A DNA stretch of 64,000 nucleotides from Gorsachius magnificus (lineage: Eukaryota > Chordata > Aves > Pelecaniformes > Ardeidae), in assembly GCA_034008185.1 (NCBI GenBank), contig CM067084.1, forward strand, positions 13,287,385 to 13,351,384. Reading direction: 5' to 3'. The translations under genes and the position numbers were made by a program. Below are positions 13,495 through 28,100 of the stretch, one piece after another. The notes beneath the pieces were generated by a model that saw nothing but the letters and a program-made list of their open reading frames with translations, was not told where the DNA came from and did no database searches. The first letter of the stretch is position 1, and every line of letters begins with the position of its first letter.

Positions 13495-16400
13495 TTGTGA
13501 AAGCTTCTGTCAATCATCATCAGGTTACAGGAAAGTAGTGTTATACAATACCTATTGGCCTGCAGGCAGAGTGGGTAGGTGTTATCCGCAGAGTACAGTA
13601 TCTCCAATTATTGGAAGGGGTAGAAGACATGCTAGGAACAGAGGGAAAAGAAGGTGAAATCCGAGGGACTCTCTGAGGCTGACACATTACTTCAGGCTTA
13701 TGCTCTTACATGAGGCTGCAGGAAAAGCTCAGCCAGCCCCGGGCTCCCGGGGAGCTGGGAGCCAGATGCCCAGGCTACAGTGTGAGACCACCTCTGGCAG
13801 CACCACCATCCCCATGCGCCCCAGCTGCCAGCCCAGTTCCTACCCAGCCACCGAAATGCAGGGCTTGCTGCCCCTCAGGAGGGAGGTGCTGTGCTGGCCC
13901 AGGCCAGGGACTGAGCCAGGGTGACAAAAGAAACCTACAAAAATTTCTGCGGGGAAGTCTCCGAGTGGAACCTGCTGTTGGGTGAATGTAACAAAAAGGG
14001 TGGCCTTGAGGGACCTGCATTAGCATCACAGAAAGGCTAAAGAGGGCCAGGATGGGAGAAGAAAAAAGAAAAGAGGATATAAACTTTAATTTCTCTCCCT
14101 TTTTATCTGTGAATGTGGCAGTACAAAGTCCAGGCTAAGGCTTCCAAGATTACCATTCTAAAGGCAAAGTAAGTTATATCCACATCTTCAAGATACAGAA
14201 TTGTCTGTGAGCAACTGAGGTTAGGACTGGGCCCTAGATTCTGAACGTATGCTGTTACAATACAGAAACCCTAAAAAGATTCACACAGAATTTCAAAACC
14301 AGGTAAGTAGAACCCCTCTGGGCCATGAGACAGTTCCTACCCCAGAGCTTATCATTAGCCAAAGTCAGCTTGAAAAATGGCATTGGATCTTGAGAAGGTA
14401 TTCAGGAAAGGTACATCAATAAATTAAGAATTGCTCACACATAAATCTCCCTTGAACCTTTTCCTAGTAATAATTAATCCTAAAATATCTGAACTTGACC
14501 AAGCCCTGGTAAAGTCTTGGTAAAAAAAGAAGATGGAGGGGTCTTGCTCCAAACATCTCTCATCCACACAACTCTTTCACAGAGAAGAAACCACCAAGGG
14601 TTACAGAAACCTGGAGGAACTCAGAATGCATAGACAACTGTAAGGTAGGGAAAAATCAAGCATTCCCACAAAGTGGAGAAAAGGAAATCAAACTAAAATT
14701 ATCCCAGCCTCAACATTCCTACTTATAAACTCCAGCCTTCAAAACACTCAAAAATCCTGGCAATGCAGTTATACTTTCAACCCAGCTGAAATCAAGAGGT
14801 TTGCGTTAATTCAGACCAGTCAGAGTGAGGAGACAGTAGAGGCCTTCACAGAAAAAAACCCTCTAGGTGGCGAGTTTTTTAATACAGTTGGTTTATAGCT
14901 GACCAAAAAAAAAATATAAAAAATATGACTGACAATACTAGATGTGGTAAAACCTTAATACTGTTGAAGTCTCCATCCAATTTCCAGTGGGACAAGCAAT
15001 GGCCCTACTCCAGTCAAAGGCAACACTTCTACCAAGTCAGTGCCCTCAGGAAGATAATTTTGGCCTTGCTCCATGGTCAAACAGTTGTTGTGTGGAGCTG
15101 CACCTGGGGCCACTTGCAGCCCCATGCCATGTTGGGCCTGAGCATGCCCACAAAGGTCAGAGACAACTGAGAAGCTCTTACCACAGCTTCTCAGCAGCTC
15201 ATCCTGGGCAGAACCTGAAAAGTCACAATAACGATGTGTTAGAGGAGCAATAGCCACTGCTGGGGCCATCTGCGGACACTCAGCTTCTACTCAGTGCTAC
15301 AAGACAGCAGGTCAGTAGGTCCCAGAGTATCTCTCAAGCTCCCAGTGTAGGGGAGAAGAACACTTCCACATCACAAATCCATTTTCCCCAATAACAGCCC
15401 ATCTTCTCTCCTTACCCAAACCCTACAAGAAAAGTGTTGCTGGCTTGCATTAGACTAGAGCACAGCCACCAACAGAGGCCACGATGCCAGCCACCTGGCA
15501 TTTCAGGGCTGATTAAAAGCAGAAGGTGCGAGGAACACCGTGCAGCAGCCTGTTCTGATGAGATCCCCGGCTTTGTGTTTCAGACCTAAAGCAGCACTTG
15601 CTGGTAGCAAGGAACACTCCTGGGCGGCTCTGCAAGCCGAGGCTTTTCTAGCTTTCTGTCATCCCGGTTGCCTGTTAATATGATTCAAACAGTGACTGCC
15701 TTTGCATGTATTCCCTCACCAACTTCATCAGTAGCATCTCACGGAAACAGCTTCAAGAATCCAGTATTGACCCCTGCACTGCAGCTCCCAAATCCCAAAT
15801 TATAACCAATGCTTTTAGAAAGGCTGTTTCCAAGCAAATCATGTATAACATTGTCTTTAGCACCATTCCCTGGAAAGGATGAAAGGAGGAAATCTCACGC
15901 TAAGGGCTTTTCACCTATTTTTCATTACTGTCGCTGAGAAGAATGTTCTAAAAGTAGAACCTGTGATAAGAACAGGCGGAAGTGTGGGCGTGTGGCAGGT
16001 ATAAGTCTGCTTTTCTTCACCTTCATGAACATCAGTGATTCTTTCCGTATCACGTTATTATTAGGGGAGCATATAATGTCACCGTGTGGCAGAAAAGAAT
16101 TTCTGTTTCTCTTCCCACCCGTTTTTTTACATCCAAATTCCTACCTGGTAGCTACTGATGATGACAAAACAAGGCAAAATCAAGTTTCAATTTCCCCCTT
16201 AACTATTTTCCCATAACGAAGCGGATCTCTGCAAAATGCTGTTCTGCATCTGGCCACTCTGTCTCGATGGATCAGCACGAATACATTTTTGACAAGGGTA
16301 ACGTTCATTTTTAGGCAAGGAATAACCCTCTACATCCAGTCTGCCAAAACTGTGGCTTATCCATTTTCACCCCCTCGTACTAGCAACCCTGCATTTCCCC

Positions 16401-19400
16401 ACGACCATCACACAGACGCCTCGGTCAGCACACATTAAAGGCTTAGCTTGCCCGTTTCATTCAAAGAAAATTAAACAGTGGGAATATGCTGGATGTGAAA
16501 AGGAATAGGAGAGAGGAAAGAAAAGGGCCTTCGCTATTGAAAATGGAACTTTATATCTCGGGGAACAATACGACATGTACTGTGTGGGATGCACTATGAA
16601 CCCCTTATTGCATGTGGGATTTATGATCGCGGTCTCCTACAAGGATCCCGAAGCGACAAACAATTTTGAGTTAAAGAAAAAAAACCCTCCCGCAAGGCCC
16701 TTTGCAAAAGCCTTTACTGCCATCTAATGTCACTTTTTGAGAAAGCCAGCAGAGCTCTGGGTTTGAGCAGGGCTTTGGGAAGTGCCACAGCCTGATCAAG
16801 CATTCTCAGCACCTTTCCAACATGCTGCCCCAGTGCCCTTCAGGAGCAGAGCCGGGGACACCGCTCGGCCCACCACTGCCGCAAGGTGATTAACTACCTT
16901 CGTTCTTGCTCTGTAATACCCTCTATGCATTAATCCCAGCTTTGCAAGGCTTCAAAAAAAGCACAAACCATAGATTTATACCTGAAAGGGCTTTGCCTGC
17001 AGAGCAAATCCCCATGAGAAGTGGGCAGTGCTGAGCCACGCTGGCACCGAGCAGCACCCCCGAAGCAGGATGGGGCACCCATCCCTGCCACAAGAAGAAG
17101 ATCCTGTGACCAAGCATCTAGCAAAGGATGGAGGAAAAAAGCAGCTGTGAAGCTAGACCATACTATGAAGGACCAGAGGTCAGGACCATCTCCCACGAGC
17201 ACTGCAGCTGCAGCGAGGGACACTGCTCAGCCTGTGCTGGCTCAGTGGCTTATCTGCCCTCCACACTAAACCCAGCTCTAGGCAGAGACATCCCCTTACT
17301 TCCCAGTAGGCTGTCCCCCCAACTCTGCAACCACCTTCTGGTTTGGATTTTTCTGGATAATTCCTCTTCTCCACTTTTTGTTTAACGTCACCTGGGTTAA
17401 GAGTAATTTTAGGGTGGCTATACTGAAAAATTGATATAACAAAGTCTCGAAGCAACTATCTTCTAAATACATGTTTCTAAGAAAAAAAAAAAAGGCAACA
17501 GGAATTTCTCCAGTAAACTTCGTAAAATCTCAAGACGCAAACCCCTATAGAGAAGAGTGCTTACCAAAAACCATCACTTAGCTAGGAAAGATCTGTGATG
17601 CTGGCAAGGTTATGGGGAGCACAGCTGAACCCAAGGGCCCTGAATGAGCAAGTAAATGCTCAAAAAAAGAGAAAGGTGGCATGTAGAAAATGAAACCACG
17701 TTGCGCTCACAACTATTTTCTTTCCATTTTCAAGACCTGAAATGAATAACCTAACCAAACCAGGGAAAAAAAATGCCATCACTGACTCATTAGTATCATC
17801 TCGAAATGTCCAGGTGGCCTTCAATCCTTTTCTCAGGTAAAATCCCATCCGTTTAGAGATTCACAGACACAAAGAAGGATAGGATTTAGCCTAGAACAGT
17901 ATAATCATATAAACATATCAACATAAATAAGAAAGAAACGGGTAAGTTTAAACTATTTCACTTTAAAATTAAAAAACACTCATGGAAGGAAGGTTTGGGT
18001 TTGAAAATCAGCTCCCAGCCAGTATCTGTTTCTAGGATAGCTATGAGTACAATATTTTGTCCTTCCCTTGTCTATCTGCTACCGTGGTGTTCATTAGCAT
18101 GTAATTAAGATCTTTCTGCAAGGTGCACATCCATGGCATCTCCTAAGGATCTCAAAGCATTTTTTTAGACAGCAGGCACCTTGGCATAGCACAGCAGAGA
18201 ACCCAAATTTTCATTTACATTGCAACTTTTTATGATCGTTTTCTCAGTCCAGAAGTTATCAGTGACCTGTATTATCACCAAATGTGCTGGCAAATTAAGA
18301 GAATTTCTCTTTAACATATTTACACCTCTCTGACAACTCAGCCCTCACAAAGAGTTCTGCAAGAGAAGCTGTGTTTGAACAAATTTTCATGGAAATTTTA
18401 TGTTGTGCTTATCACTGGAATATGTTTTCTTTCCCAATTAAAATACTTTCAGGGCAATTTGTGTTCAGTAACAGGATGAATTCTTAAGGCCTATCAGATG
18501 AAAGGTGCAGTGGCTCCTGTTAGGATATCATGCAATATTATAGAGATAACTACTAATAAAACCCCAAATACCCGTATTTTTCAGGCCAAACTATCAGAAA
18601 AGGAAACCTACAATTTAGTTGCACAAATAAAAGTTAATTTGTTAAAATTTCAAACTTGTACACGCGCATTTGCCCAGGTTCTTCTGGGTGCTTCCTTTAT
18701 CGATGTCCGTAGGCAGCTATGGAAAAAATATATTACATCCTCTTTAAAGAAACAAAATCAGAGCAAGGAAATAAAGGTAAAGGCTTAGGATGAGGGAGAA
18801 TACGGAACCTCTATGACACACCACACAGTGTATAAAACACTGAACCACATTGTTAATGCTGGTACTACTTTCTCAGTTTTTAAGGAAGGGTTGCCCTATT
18901 TTTTTGGAGGGAGCAGGGCAGCCTAATGAACACAAAGTGTGTTACTTCAATCAGCTGTAACGATTCAGCCATTTCTGGGTGCAAACACACGCACACAAAG
19001 ATGCTTGCCTGCACACACGCATCCTGAATTCTCAGCACAGGAGCTGAGATGAACATAAATAAGTGTGGATATAAACACCGGTTATGAACCCGTAGATGTG
19101 AAACCTGGTGCCAACATGGAATTGCCTTGAGTTGCCTCTTTGATAAATGCGCTGGGAAGACCAGCATACCTTTCAAGGACAGCATGCTCTGTGATCAATT
19201 GGCTGGATTTTCTTGAAACCTTTAATATACCATGCAGTAAAGGGATAATAAAATAATCTCTCTGCATTTTCAGTACCTAGCAGGAATTTGAGCTACACAC
19301 GAATACATCCTGAGTGATCCAAGACAAATGTGCTGTAATGACAGAAGCGTTGCTGAGCCTCTCTAACGCAAGCCCCCATGAAAAGGCATTTCCAGCCTGA

Positions 19401-20670
19401 AAAACAAAAGGCAGAGACAGAGTTTAAGATTCCTGATCCCTGTTTCCGCAGTAGCTAATCGCAAGCTCCAGCCTGTGCTCCTTCCTCTTCAAAGACTGCA
19501 GTATAACATTCAGAGACTGCCGTGTAACATTTTCCTTCAGCTCTGCCTTCTCCCTGTATTGTTCCTATAGGGAAATATGTCCACTTAGTCATACACCCAT
19601 TCCACTTGTTTATTCAAGTATTATTCCAACGTGCCTTTCCCTCTCATTTCACAGTATCAGCTATGAGGGCTGTTGTTCAGCCTTTTGCACTCTCTTTAAT
19701 GCTTGAGGAGATTGCTCGAGATAGCCTTGAGCCAGATACCCTTGCTGTCATTATTTTTCCAGGGATGCTAGGATCACCTAGGTCCTCTTAAATCTTCTTC
19801 ACAATGTCCCAATGGACAACAATGGAGCATTTTCAGCTCATGGATCGTTTCTTTAGAATAATCTACCTAGGCAGCAATAGCTGTACTCAGTCTGAGCAAA
19901 AATGCTTTTTTTTTTTTACTAGGTCTCCCATTTAGTTATAGAGTCATAACAAGTCTCTTGGCTGTATCTGAATTCAAAATAAGTGGCCTTTAATGTATTT
20001 AACAATACTGCTTTAAAATGGCCTAGGAAAAGCTTTGCAGCGGAATTTGTTTCCTGAGAAGATAAGAGCGGGGAGAGTAATTTCTGATTTTATGGCTGGA
20101 GTGCCATATTAAGAGGTCTTCTCAAGTTATTTTTTAGGAAATAAAAATATTCAGCTACTCACCACTTTTCTCCTCCAGGGAATCTCAGAGTCTTCTGCAC
20201 TAGTTCCAGCCGAGGAACGTGCGAGGGATGCTATAAACAACCATTTACATAACTCTGACGGCGCTAATACCATCAGTGACGCTGGCTGAGAAAGTCCACC
20301 TGACCACACCTGGGCAGGAGGACCACGCACGGATTCCTGTCCACCCTCATTCTGGCTATGACTCGAAACATCCTCTGCCACTGGGCAGCCCAGGGATTGG
20401 GACCCACTGCCTTCATGCCATTTTCCTCTTTCTGTTTTCCAGGGAATGACTCGGTGCTTACAGCATCCCTTCCCCTTAGTTGCAGCAGACAGCATTTAAT
20501 GGCCAGGCATCACCATCCCGCCTGGCTCCACATCCAAAATCCCAGGTCAAAGCTGATTTTGTTGTATTTTATCCCAGAGACAAACATTTCTTTTCCTGGC
20601 GAGTGGCACACTTTTACAAGTAAATTTTTATCCTAGGAGTACAGTGTGAATTGCAAGACCGAAAAAAAAA

Positions 20671-20695
20671 GAAAGCTTCATGAAAAGAAGCTTTC
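20671..20695. repeat. Perfect 9-bp inverted repeat, 7-nt loop
   Basis: GAAAGCTTC at 20671-20679 and its exact reverse complement GAAGCTTTC at 20687-20695 flank a 7-nt spacer. The arms follow an A-run. A stem of this size is weak evidence for any function. Confidence 0.7.
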
Positions 20696-20731
20696 GTTCA
20701 AAAGTTAACACATGAGCTTATGTGGACAGCT

Positions 20732-20770
20732 GAAGGAAGGGAAGGAAAAAGGAAAGGAGAGAGAGAGCAT
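20732..20770. repeat. Purine-rich (GGAA/GA) low-complexity tract
   Basis: Almost pure purine stretch built from GGAAGG, GGAAA and GAGAGAGAGA units, ending before GCATGC. Simple-sequence DNA. Confidence 0.8.
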
Positions 20771-23700
20771 GCTAGCGCTCCCTGAACTGTCAAGTAGGAT
20801 GCATGCTTCACTAAGTAGTCATATGGCACTTTTCACCTTTCTAAGCAAGGATGCTTTTAAAGCCTCTCTATCTGTCAGTCCTTGCTAACTCACGCACCCA
20901 AATGTGACACTGAATCTAGTATCTTCTGCCCATCTGCTGCGTGGCACTGGCCGTAGCTTCAGCAGCCGTGTGCCTCCTGGTAATAGCCTACCCATCATTT
21001 TCCCAGGCAAAAGGATGCTGTTGCTAGAAAACGCTATAAACAAATTTCGTAGAGAAAAAGACTTCTGCAGAGTTTCTCCACTCCGATTGCTTTACGTGAA
21101 GCTGAGGCTCACTATCCTTGCTGCTCCTTCAAAGCTCACTATATTTTGATAAAGGACATCAGTGACTGCAAACCCTTTCATCAAAGAGGCATTGACTATT
21201 TAATTTTACAGTTGTGGCTCCTCTCCACAAGGAATACAGAGAATTCATTAGTAATCACACATCAGAGAGTGCATCCACCTACATGTTCCTCTCCTTTGGC
21301 GATTGTATAATTACACAATCATCTCTTATCAAAGAAACTTTTCCCTTTAACTTCTACACAATAATTGCCTGTGGCTTTTCTTCCCTTTATCTCCCACAAA
21401 GAGAGAGGCAACACTAAAAAACACTTGTGTCGAGGGTTGCTCTGGTTTCCTTTAAACAGCAAAACACAGGGCATGTGCAGAGAGAAATGTTAATCTACTC
21501 CCAAAACTGCGGGAAGCAAAACTCCACAAAAAAATCTTCCAGTCGGCAAGCGACAACCACACGCTACGGGGGCAAGAAGGAGCAGGACCCTCAAGCCGTC
21601 GCTGCTCTGTCTCTCTGTATCGCTCCCTCTCTCGCTTTTTTAATTCCTCGTTGGCATTTTGTTATTAGTCCCCACACAGTAAACAACGGGTTGCAAATTC
21701 TGACAAAATGAACTGCTGAAAGGATTATTCATCCCTCCCCGAGATTGCTCTGTGAGCCGAGAGCTACATGTTCTGCATTCTGTGACTAAGATAAAGTCCC
21801 ATGTGTTTTCCCAGTTCAATCAAGTGTGCGAAGAACTGTCACAATAGTCCTTGATGCCAAGAAAATAAAATTTAGGGTAGAATGGGAAACCTGAGTTGCA
21901 TTTTAATGGCATTTCGTGTGCACCTGTTTTCTCTACTCTTTGTTTATTTTACTCTTTTTTAATCTTTATTGACAATTCATTAAAACCTTATCATCCCTCT
22001 CAACAGCAAAAGAAAAGGGAGTTGTTATTGTACCTGTCTGGATAATTGTTACTGAAGTGTTGTCAAATTCTTAGAAGTGGCTATATATCTTTCATGTCAG
22101 GCCGCTGGGACTGATACAAAAACATTTCCAGGCATCTGCAGTGTTTGGGGTTTTTTTTTTCCTCGCCTTTAGAAGAAGATGTAAAAAGAACAAATAAGTC
22201 AAAATGATAAATTATGACAGAAAAAAAAAAATCAACATTTGAATTGCTTGATAATAGCGAGAGCATGGGGCTTGAGGGAAGATTAGAGCAGCAACGGGCA
22301 AGAACAGAACTGAAAGTTATTTAAAAGTGATAGAAACCCTCTAGGATCTGCAATCCTACCATTGTTTCCCTTTGGAAAAGCAGTTTCCAGAAGCTCCAAT
22401 TAACCTTAATTGAATTCTGCTGTAGCAATATCTAGAATTTTAATTGACTGGGAAGGTGATCATAAATCTCTGTTCAAAACACAGTTTGGCCATTAGCAAT
22501 TCCCAGAACGGCCCAACAAAATGTCGTGGAGAAGGACTTGCCTTTTCCACAGGTGAGGCTGCCTCTAGACCGTAAAACAAACATTCAGAAGGGAAAACTC
22601 CAGCAGCAAAAGCCAGTCCTGCCAGTAGTCATTTTCTCTAGCGCTGGTAGCTATGAATGAGAACCAGTGACTCCTGCGACCGGCATGCTCACATACATAC
22701 TGCCCCCAGCACCCTTACAGGTTGGTTATTCCACCTCCCCCTTGCCTTCCTCTGCTCTTGCATTTGGCTCTGATGCCGGGTGTTCAGCTTTCGCTTTAAA
22801 TGTCATCGCATCCCTGCCTCTCTGGTGCTGGCCTCCATTACTTACATGCTTATCTCTCACATATTCTGGTTGTTCACTTTAGGTCAGGTTACTTTGCATC
22901 TGGCTGATATGCAGCTGTTCTGGAGATCTGGTGTTTGCAAATAAAACCCCGCAAGGTCGCTGCACTCATGGCATTGAATTGCAATGGCTTTCAAGTGCCC
23001 AAATCCATTTTAAACCCCGCCCTTGAGCACCTTGCATTAGCCCAAACTTTTGGTCTTAGAGAGATCTCACAAAGGTCTTACCCTCTGCCCTCAGAAGATG
23101 CCTACCAGCCATCCTGCGCCACTGTGACGTGTGGGAAGGAGCTATTCTGCCACTGCTAAGTACACATTTCTTGACCCTGAACTGACAGTCCAGCTGCAGG
23201 GGGACAAAAGAGGTGACTGTACCCACACCACAGACTTCTGACGGGACAGTGGTTTGGAAAGGGTGGAGGGGTTTGATCCTTGGTGGATACAGATACAGCC
23301 TGTGCAAGGACTCTCATGTCTCTGTCTTGGGTTTCCCAAACAAAAATACAACACGCATTGTTTGGTGCTATGCAAGCCCTCTGCATGGAGAACACATCTA
23401 ACACAATGTATATGCTATACGGTCAAATTGCGTATGCACAGTGGCCATTGGCAGGTGCCTGGGAAGAGGAGACCTCATCCATTCCCCCCATTAACCCACA
23501 CAGGGCAAGAGTTACGATAGGAAAAAAATGCCTTGTGCATGTATCTTTATGGATACACTAGCACAACAACAGCGTTTTTCCTGATAAGGAGATAGAGAGC
23601 ATCCCTGTGTCCACAGGGTTGTGTCCCACCACTATGAACCCAGCACACGCTGAAGGTCCCATGAAGAGGGCACATACAACCCCTCTCCTTGCACCTACAC

Positions 23701-24872
23701 CCGGCTCCCCCAGCCCAGCACGGAGGCACAGCCAGAGCTCAGCCCGAGGCAAGGCGGTTTTAAAGAGGGCCATGAGTTCAGTCTCATTTGAAGACCTACC
23801 AAGTAGGTCTTGCAGTGCTCATGATCATCAAAGCACTTCATAGCATGGCCACTAACCCCCACAGCACCCCTGGCCAGCAGGCAATTACTGCTATCCCAAT
23901 TTTGTAGATGAATGAGCTAACAGAGAGTGAGTCTGGGGAGAAAGAGAGCAAACGCAGCCACAAACACTCAGACATTCACACCTGTACATCAGGACCTGCT
24001 GGATACTTCGAGTTCCTAGTAAGGTCAGCAGGTGGTAGAAGTCCTCGGCACCTCTGAAAAGTCAAAGGTGCCCGGTTAGAAGTGAAACGGAGGCCTTAAT
24101 GACCTCCTTAGCGCCACGGTAATCAGAAGGACAAGCAAAAGCTCCTGAGGTCTTTTTCTTCACTGCAGGATATAAATCCCACATACTTTAATAGGAATTT
24201 ATGTCTTGCAGGCAAAAGATAGGGCCTTAGCTTCTAGTTCTGCGCACAGGCAGCATCCTCTCTCTCCTTCTCTTCCACATCTTTTTCCTTTCTCAAAATA
24301 GAAGCAGCAAGAATAGTGACTCACTGCTGTTTCTGTAGCCACAGATTGGATTTAGACAGGAATGACTGATTAAAAGTTGTGAATCAGGGTGATTTTGCTG
24401 ACGCTGTGAAATTGCTAGTAGAGAGGGCAGGGCAGCTGACTGACAGCTGGAAAACACATTAGGTGAAGTTAAGCTTGCAAGCAGCTGTATTGAGCAGAGA
24501 GGCCAGTAAAGAAGAGAAACAAGACTGATCATATTAAGAAGATTTAATGGACTGAGAGAGCAAGACACAAAGGAAAATCAGACATCAGATCTAAAACCTG
24601 CCTCAAGATCAAAAGGGAGCAAGGAAGAGACAGAAGGGAGCTAAGCGCCTCGAGCGATCTCACCTCGGCGGGAAGCTGCCCAGCCACCCCGGTAGGACTC
24701 AGGCAGGGCTCGGAGAGAGGTGGAAGGAAAATGCCAACAGCGTGGAGAAAGACGGTTTACAGACCAAAGTGCAAGACATTGTAAGGGTGAGCCCAAGGCT
24801 GAGCACATGGTATATATGCAGTACAGCAGCAGCAAGGCTCGTTAATGCAAATTCATCTTTGGAAAAGCAGAA

Positions 24873-25165
24873 CACAGAATCACAGAATCGCAAGGGTTGG
24901 AAAGGACCTCGGGAGATCATCTAGTCCAACCCCCCTGCTAAAGCAGGTTCACCCAGAGCAGGTTGCACAGGACTTCATCCAGGCGGCCTTTGAATATCTC
25001 CGGAGAAGGAGACTCCACAACCCCCCTGGGCAGCCTGTTCCAGTGCTCTGTCACCCTCAGAGTAAAGAAGTTTTTCCTCATATTCAACTGAAACCTCTTA
25101 TGTCTCAGTTTGTGCCCATTGCCCCTTGTCCTGTTGCTGGACACCACTGCAAAGAGTCTGGCTCC
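24873..25165 (-). mobile_element. CR1 LINE, 5'-truncated, minus strand
   Basis: Starts on the left with ACAGAATCACAGAATCG, followed by GGTTGGAAAGGACCTCGGGAGATCATCTAGTCCAACCCCC, a characteristic CR1 3' end in reverse complement. The minus strand reads RTRGNGHKL, MRKNFFTLRVTEHWNRLPRGVVESPSPEIFKGRL, the end of the CR1 reverse transcriptase. The 5' truncation is near 25,165, where similarity fades. This copy shares the 'heard/terminal' wording HWNRLPRGVVE with the other CR1s but is separately inserted. Confidence 0.94.
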
Positions 25166-28100
25166 TGCTACACAGACTGGTGAGCAAGAGACAGGAATAA
25201 TTTTCAAGTCCTCCATGTTATTACCTCGCCTTACAGCAGAGGGGTTTCCCTTAAAGAGGGGTGATTCTGTAAACCACTGGCAATGGTATCTCCGCTGTAA
25301 CAGAAGCCCAGCTGGCGAGTTTACATCAGACATCTAACTCAGTAAAGACAGCTCCAGAGAAAAGCTCACACATGACCACAGATCTAAATTAAAACCCATT
25401 GTAAAGGCAACACTTCAGTTCAAAACCAGATGGATTTATAATGAAAATTAATAAACAATACTTGTCTCGTACAGTCTTTCTCACGATGGCACTGTCACAG
25501 TACCAGACAAGGGAAGCGACAGTATTTACTCCAGTTTATAAATGGGAAATTTGAGGCAAGGAGTGATTTGTCCTGTGCCGCTTCCCAGGTCAGCAACCAA
25601 GTTGAAATTGGACCCAAGCAATCTCAGTCAGCAGTGCACGTCAGCCAGGAGCCCACCACCTCCCAAACGCTACGGGAGGTGCTCTGCAGTAGATCGTTAA
25701 CCTTGCTAATCCACACTGAGCTTTAGTTTTCCCTTTCCAAAAAGAGGAGGGAAGACTCAAGATGACCATATAGCTGAAATCTCCTTCTCTTCAGAAGACT
25801 GAATTTGAGAGAGAAGAATTTGGCATGCCATAGCAGGATCTTTCCGTCAAGGCTGCATGTAATGGAGCCTAGTATACAGCAGCTGGGAGCGAAGATTTAA
25901 CAGCCTGTATCCGAGGCGGCCGTATAAAACAGGGCACTACAGTGAAACTTGAATGCGCTCTGGAAATGATCAAATGAGTTACAGTCCATACCTAGAGGAT
26001 GCTCCAAACCGACAGTTTAGAAAGTGACTTTAATGGTGTCGGTAGAAGCGGATGGTGACACTCGTGACAGGTAGTCTGATGTTACATCGGGCACTTGGCC
26101 CCAGAGCATCTGCAATTTCCCTACATATTGATTTGGCGGTGCTTTTCCGCTTGTCTAAAGCCCACGTGCCTTGCGCAGGACTCCGTTTTCTCTCCAGGAC
26201 TCATCAAGTGCAGGAGGAAAACGTGCCTTCGTCAAGACCGCGGGACGGTGCTGCCAGCAGAGACCTCTGCCTGGGTATCCGCCCTCCAGCCATCGCCGCC
26301 CCTCTTTGCCCTCAGCGAGCCATCAGCTAAGTCAGCCGCAGGCTGTGGGAGCTCCCACTTCAGGAGGATAACTGATTTTGAGGCCTTTTCTCATGTCAGC
26401 TCAGCGACCGGTTTCCATGGCCAGGGAGGAGACAGGGGGACAAGCAGCCTGCCCCGGTGCCCACCTCCTCCGCTGGTACAGGGGTGCCAGCGCCGTGGGT
26501 TGGGGTGCCCGTGGCGGGGACCAGGCATCAGGCATGTGACAGCAGGAGGGAGGGAGGGCAGCAGTAAAACAGCACAGCCTGGGAGACTTAAGCAGCTTTT
26601 CCGACTTTAACGGCACAGGAAGGAAAAGCAATTTTCCGGTTGCGTTTCTTTGTGCTGTGTGCCGAGGATATGCTCGAGCCTCTTTCAAACCTGCCGATTT
26701 CTCCCCAGTGTTTCAATGTATTTTTACTTACCCCATTTTTCTTAGAAGGTTTTATGGAAGAGTGGGAGAGGGGGAGGATTATCATTTTAGCTACTCCTAC
26801 CGAAAACCAAGTGGTTGTTACTGAGAACATGTAAGCCTAGATCAGGTGTTTTGTGTATTTTCCTCACCCCACCCACTCCCAGAGACCAGGAGAGAGCTGC
26901 CCCTGTGCTCCCCGGCTGCTCCTTCGAGAGCCAAGACATTTCTGTTGCCTCCAGGGAAATGCAGTGAAGAGCGGGCTTCTGGCTATTTCTGATTTTACAA
27001 AGACAGACGGACATTTGCAAGCTTTTCTCATGCATCACAAGGGAGCAGAAAGGATTAATGGCATGGACCTGGTTTTTTTCCTCCTGTTACTTTTAAGGGT
27101 GTCTCAGCCCTCAAACCTATTTGTAGGATAAGCCAAGGCACACGCAGGCAGCCCAACCCACCACCCATTAAAGGACATCTTGGAGGTACAGGCCGATAGG
27201 ATGAGTGATCCAGGCAAGTGACCTGACAGGGACAGCACAGGGGGTGTCCTGGGCTTCCAACAAGCGTGGGAGGGAAGGACATAGACCCAAAAAAAACCCC
27301 AGCCAGCCCCACTTTCTCTCCCCATCCCACAGCCCCGCTGGCACACAAAGCCCAGCCCTCCCTCTCCGGGCAGCATCGCCTTGCGAAACAGCCAGACCCG
27401 AGCCGAGACAGCCTTCAAAGGTGACTACAGGACTTCATTTTCTACAATGTCTTTCATAAAGCAGGTTGTTATTTTTCTGGCAACTCACTCATGAGCTACT
27501 GAGCAATGGGCAGGTTTTCCTCTCCGATGGTAACAGCCTTACATTTACGACACAGGCATATTGATTGCATCTCTGTAGCACCCAAATTCAGTTCTTTTAA
27601 TAGAGGTTCTGCTGTTGTTTTCCCCAGCATACCAAGAACATCTCTTTTAAAATACATCTAGCTTGTTTGGTATCATGGATGGTCTATTTTTCTGGCAGTA
27701 AAATATCCACTCTGTCATCAGGTTCCGAGTTGAAATCAATCCAGAAATACAATGTTAGTTCAGTAATGACCCACTTCAGCAGAATAAATCATTGCTTACC
27801 TCACCGTGAGCGCAGCTCACGCTGCACCCAGTCACCTATTTGGAACCCATTACTCCCCATAATCAACAGCGCGGCTGTTGGGGGGGCTGCTCTCTTCCCT
27901 TCCTACACGGGAATACGCATGATCTCACCCGCTCCCTCTTAAGCGCCCGCGGATATTTGATGCTCAGCTACAAGGGTCGCGTAATGGAGGCAATGCATCT
28001 TCAGTGAAGAAAAATGACAGTCAGAATAAGGAGACTAAACCAATTCATCACTTAATGCAAAGTGTTATTGTGCTGCAACCAGAGCATCGCACTGGGATTG

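Larger units (their letters stand above)
9801..24872. other. Gene-poor intergenic sequence, second part
   Basis: About 15 kb with no supportable exon. Open frames are at most about 131 codons and show no family signature. It contains a 17-A run, a purine-rich microsatellite and a small hairpin, listed separately. No CpG island or promoter-like cluster was seen, and nothing recognisable as a tRNA or other structured RNA. Confidence 0.55.

Noticed and set aside
26095..26610. 171-codon open frame in the upstream flank
   Set aside because: Overlaps other-frame open stretches in GC-rich DNA, with no family likeness.
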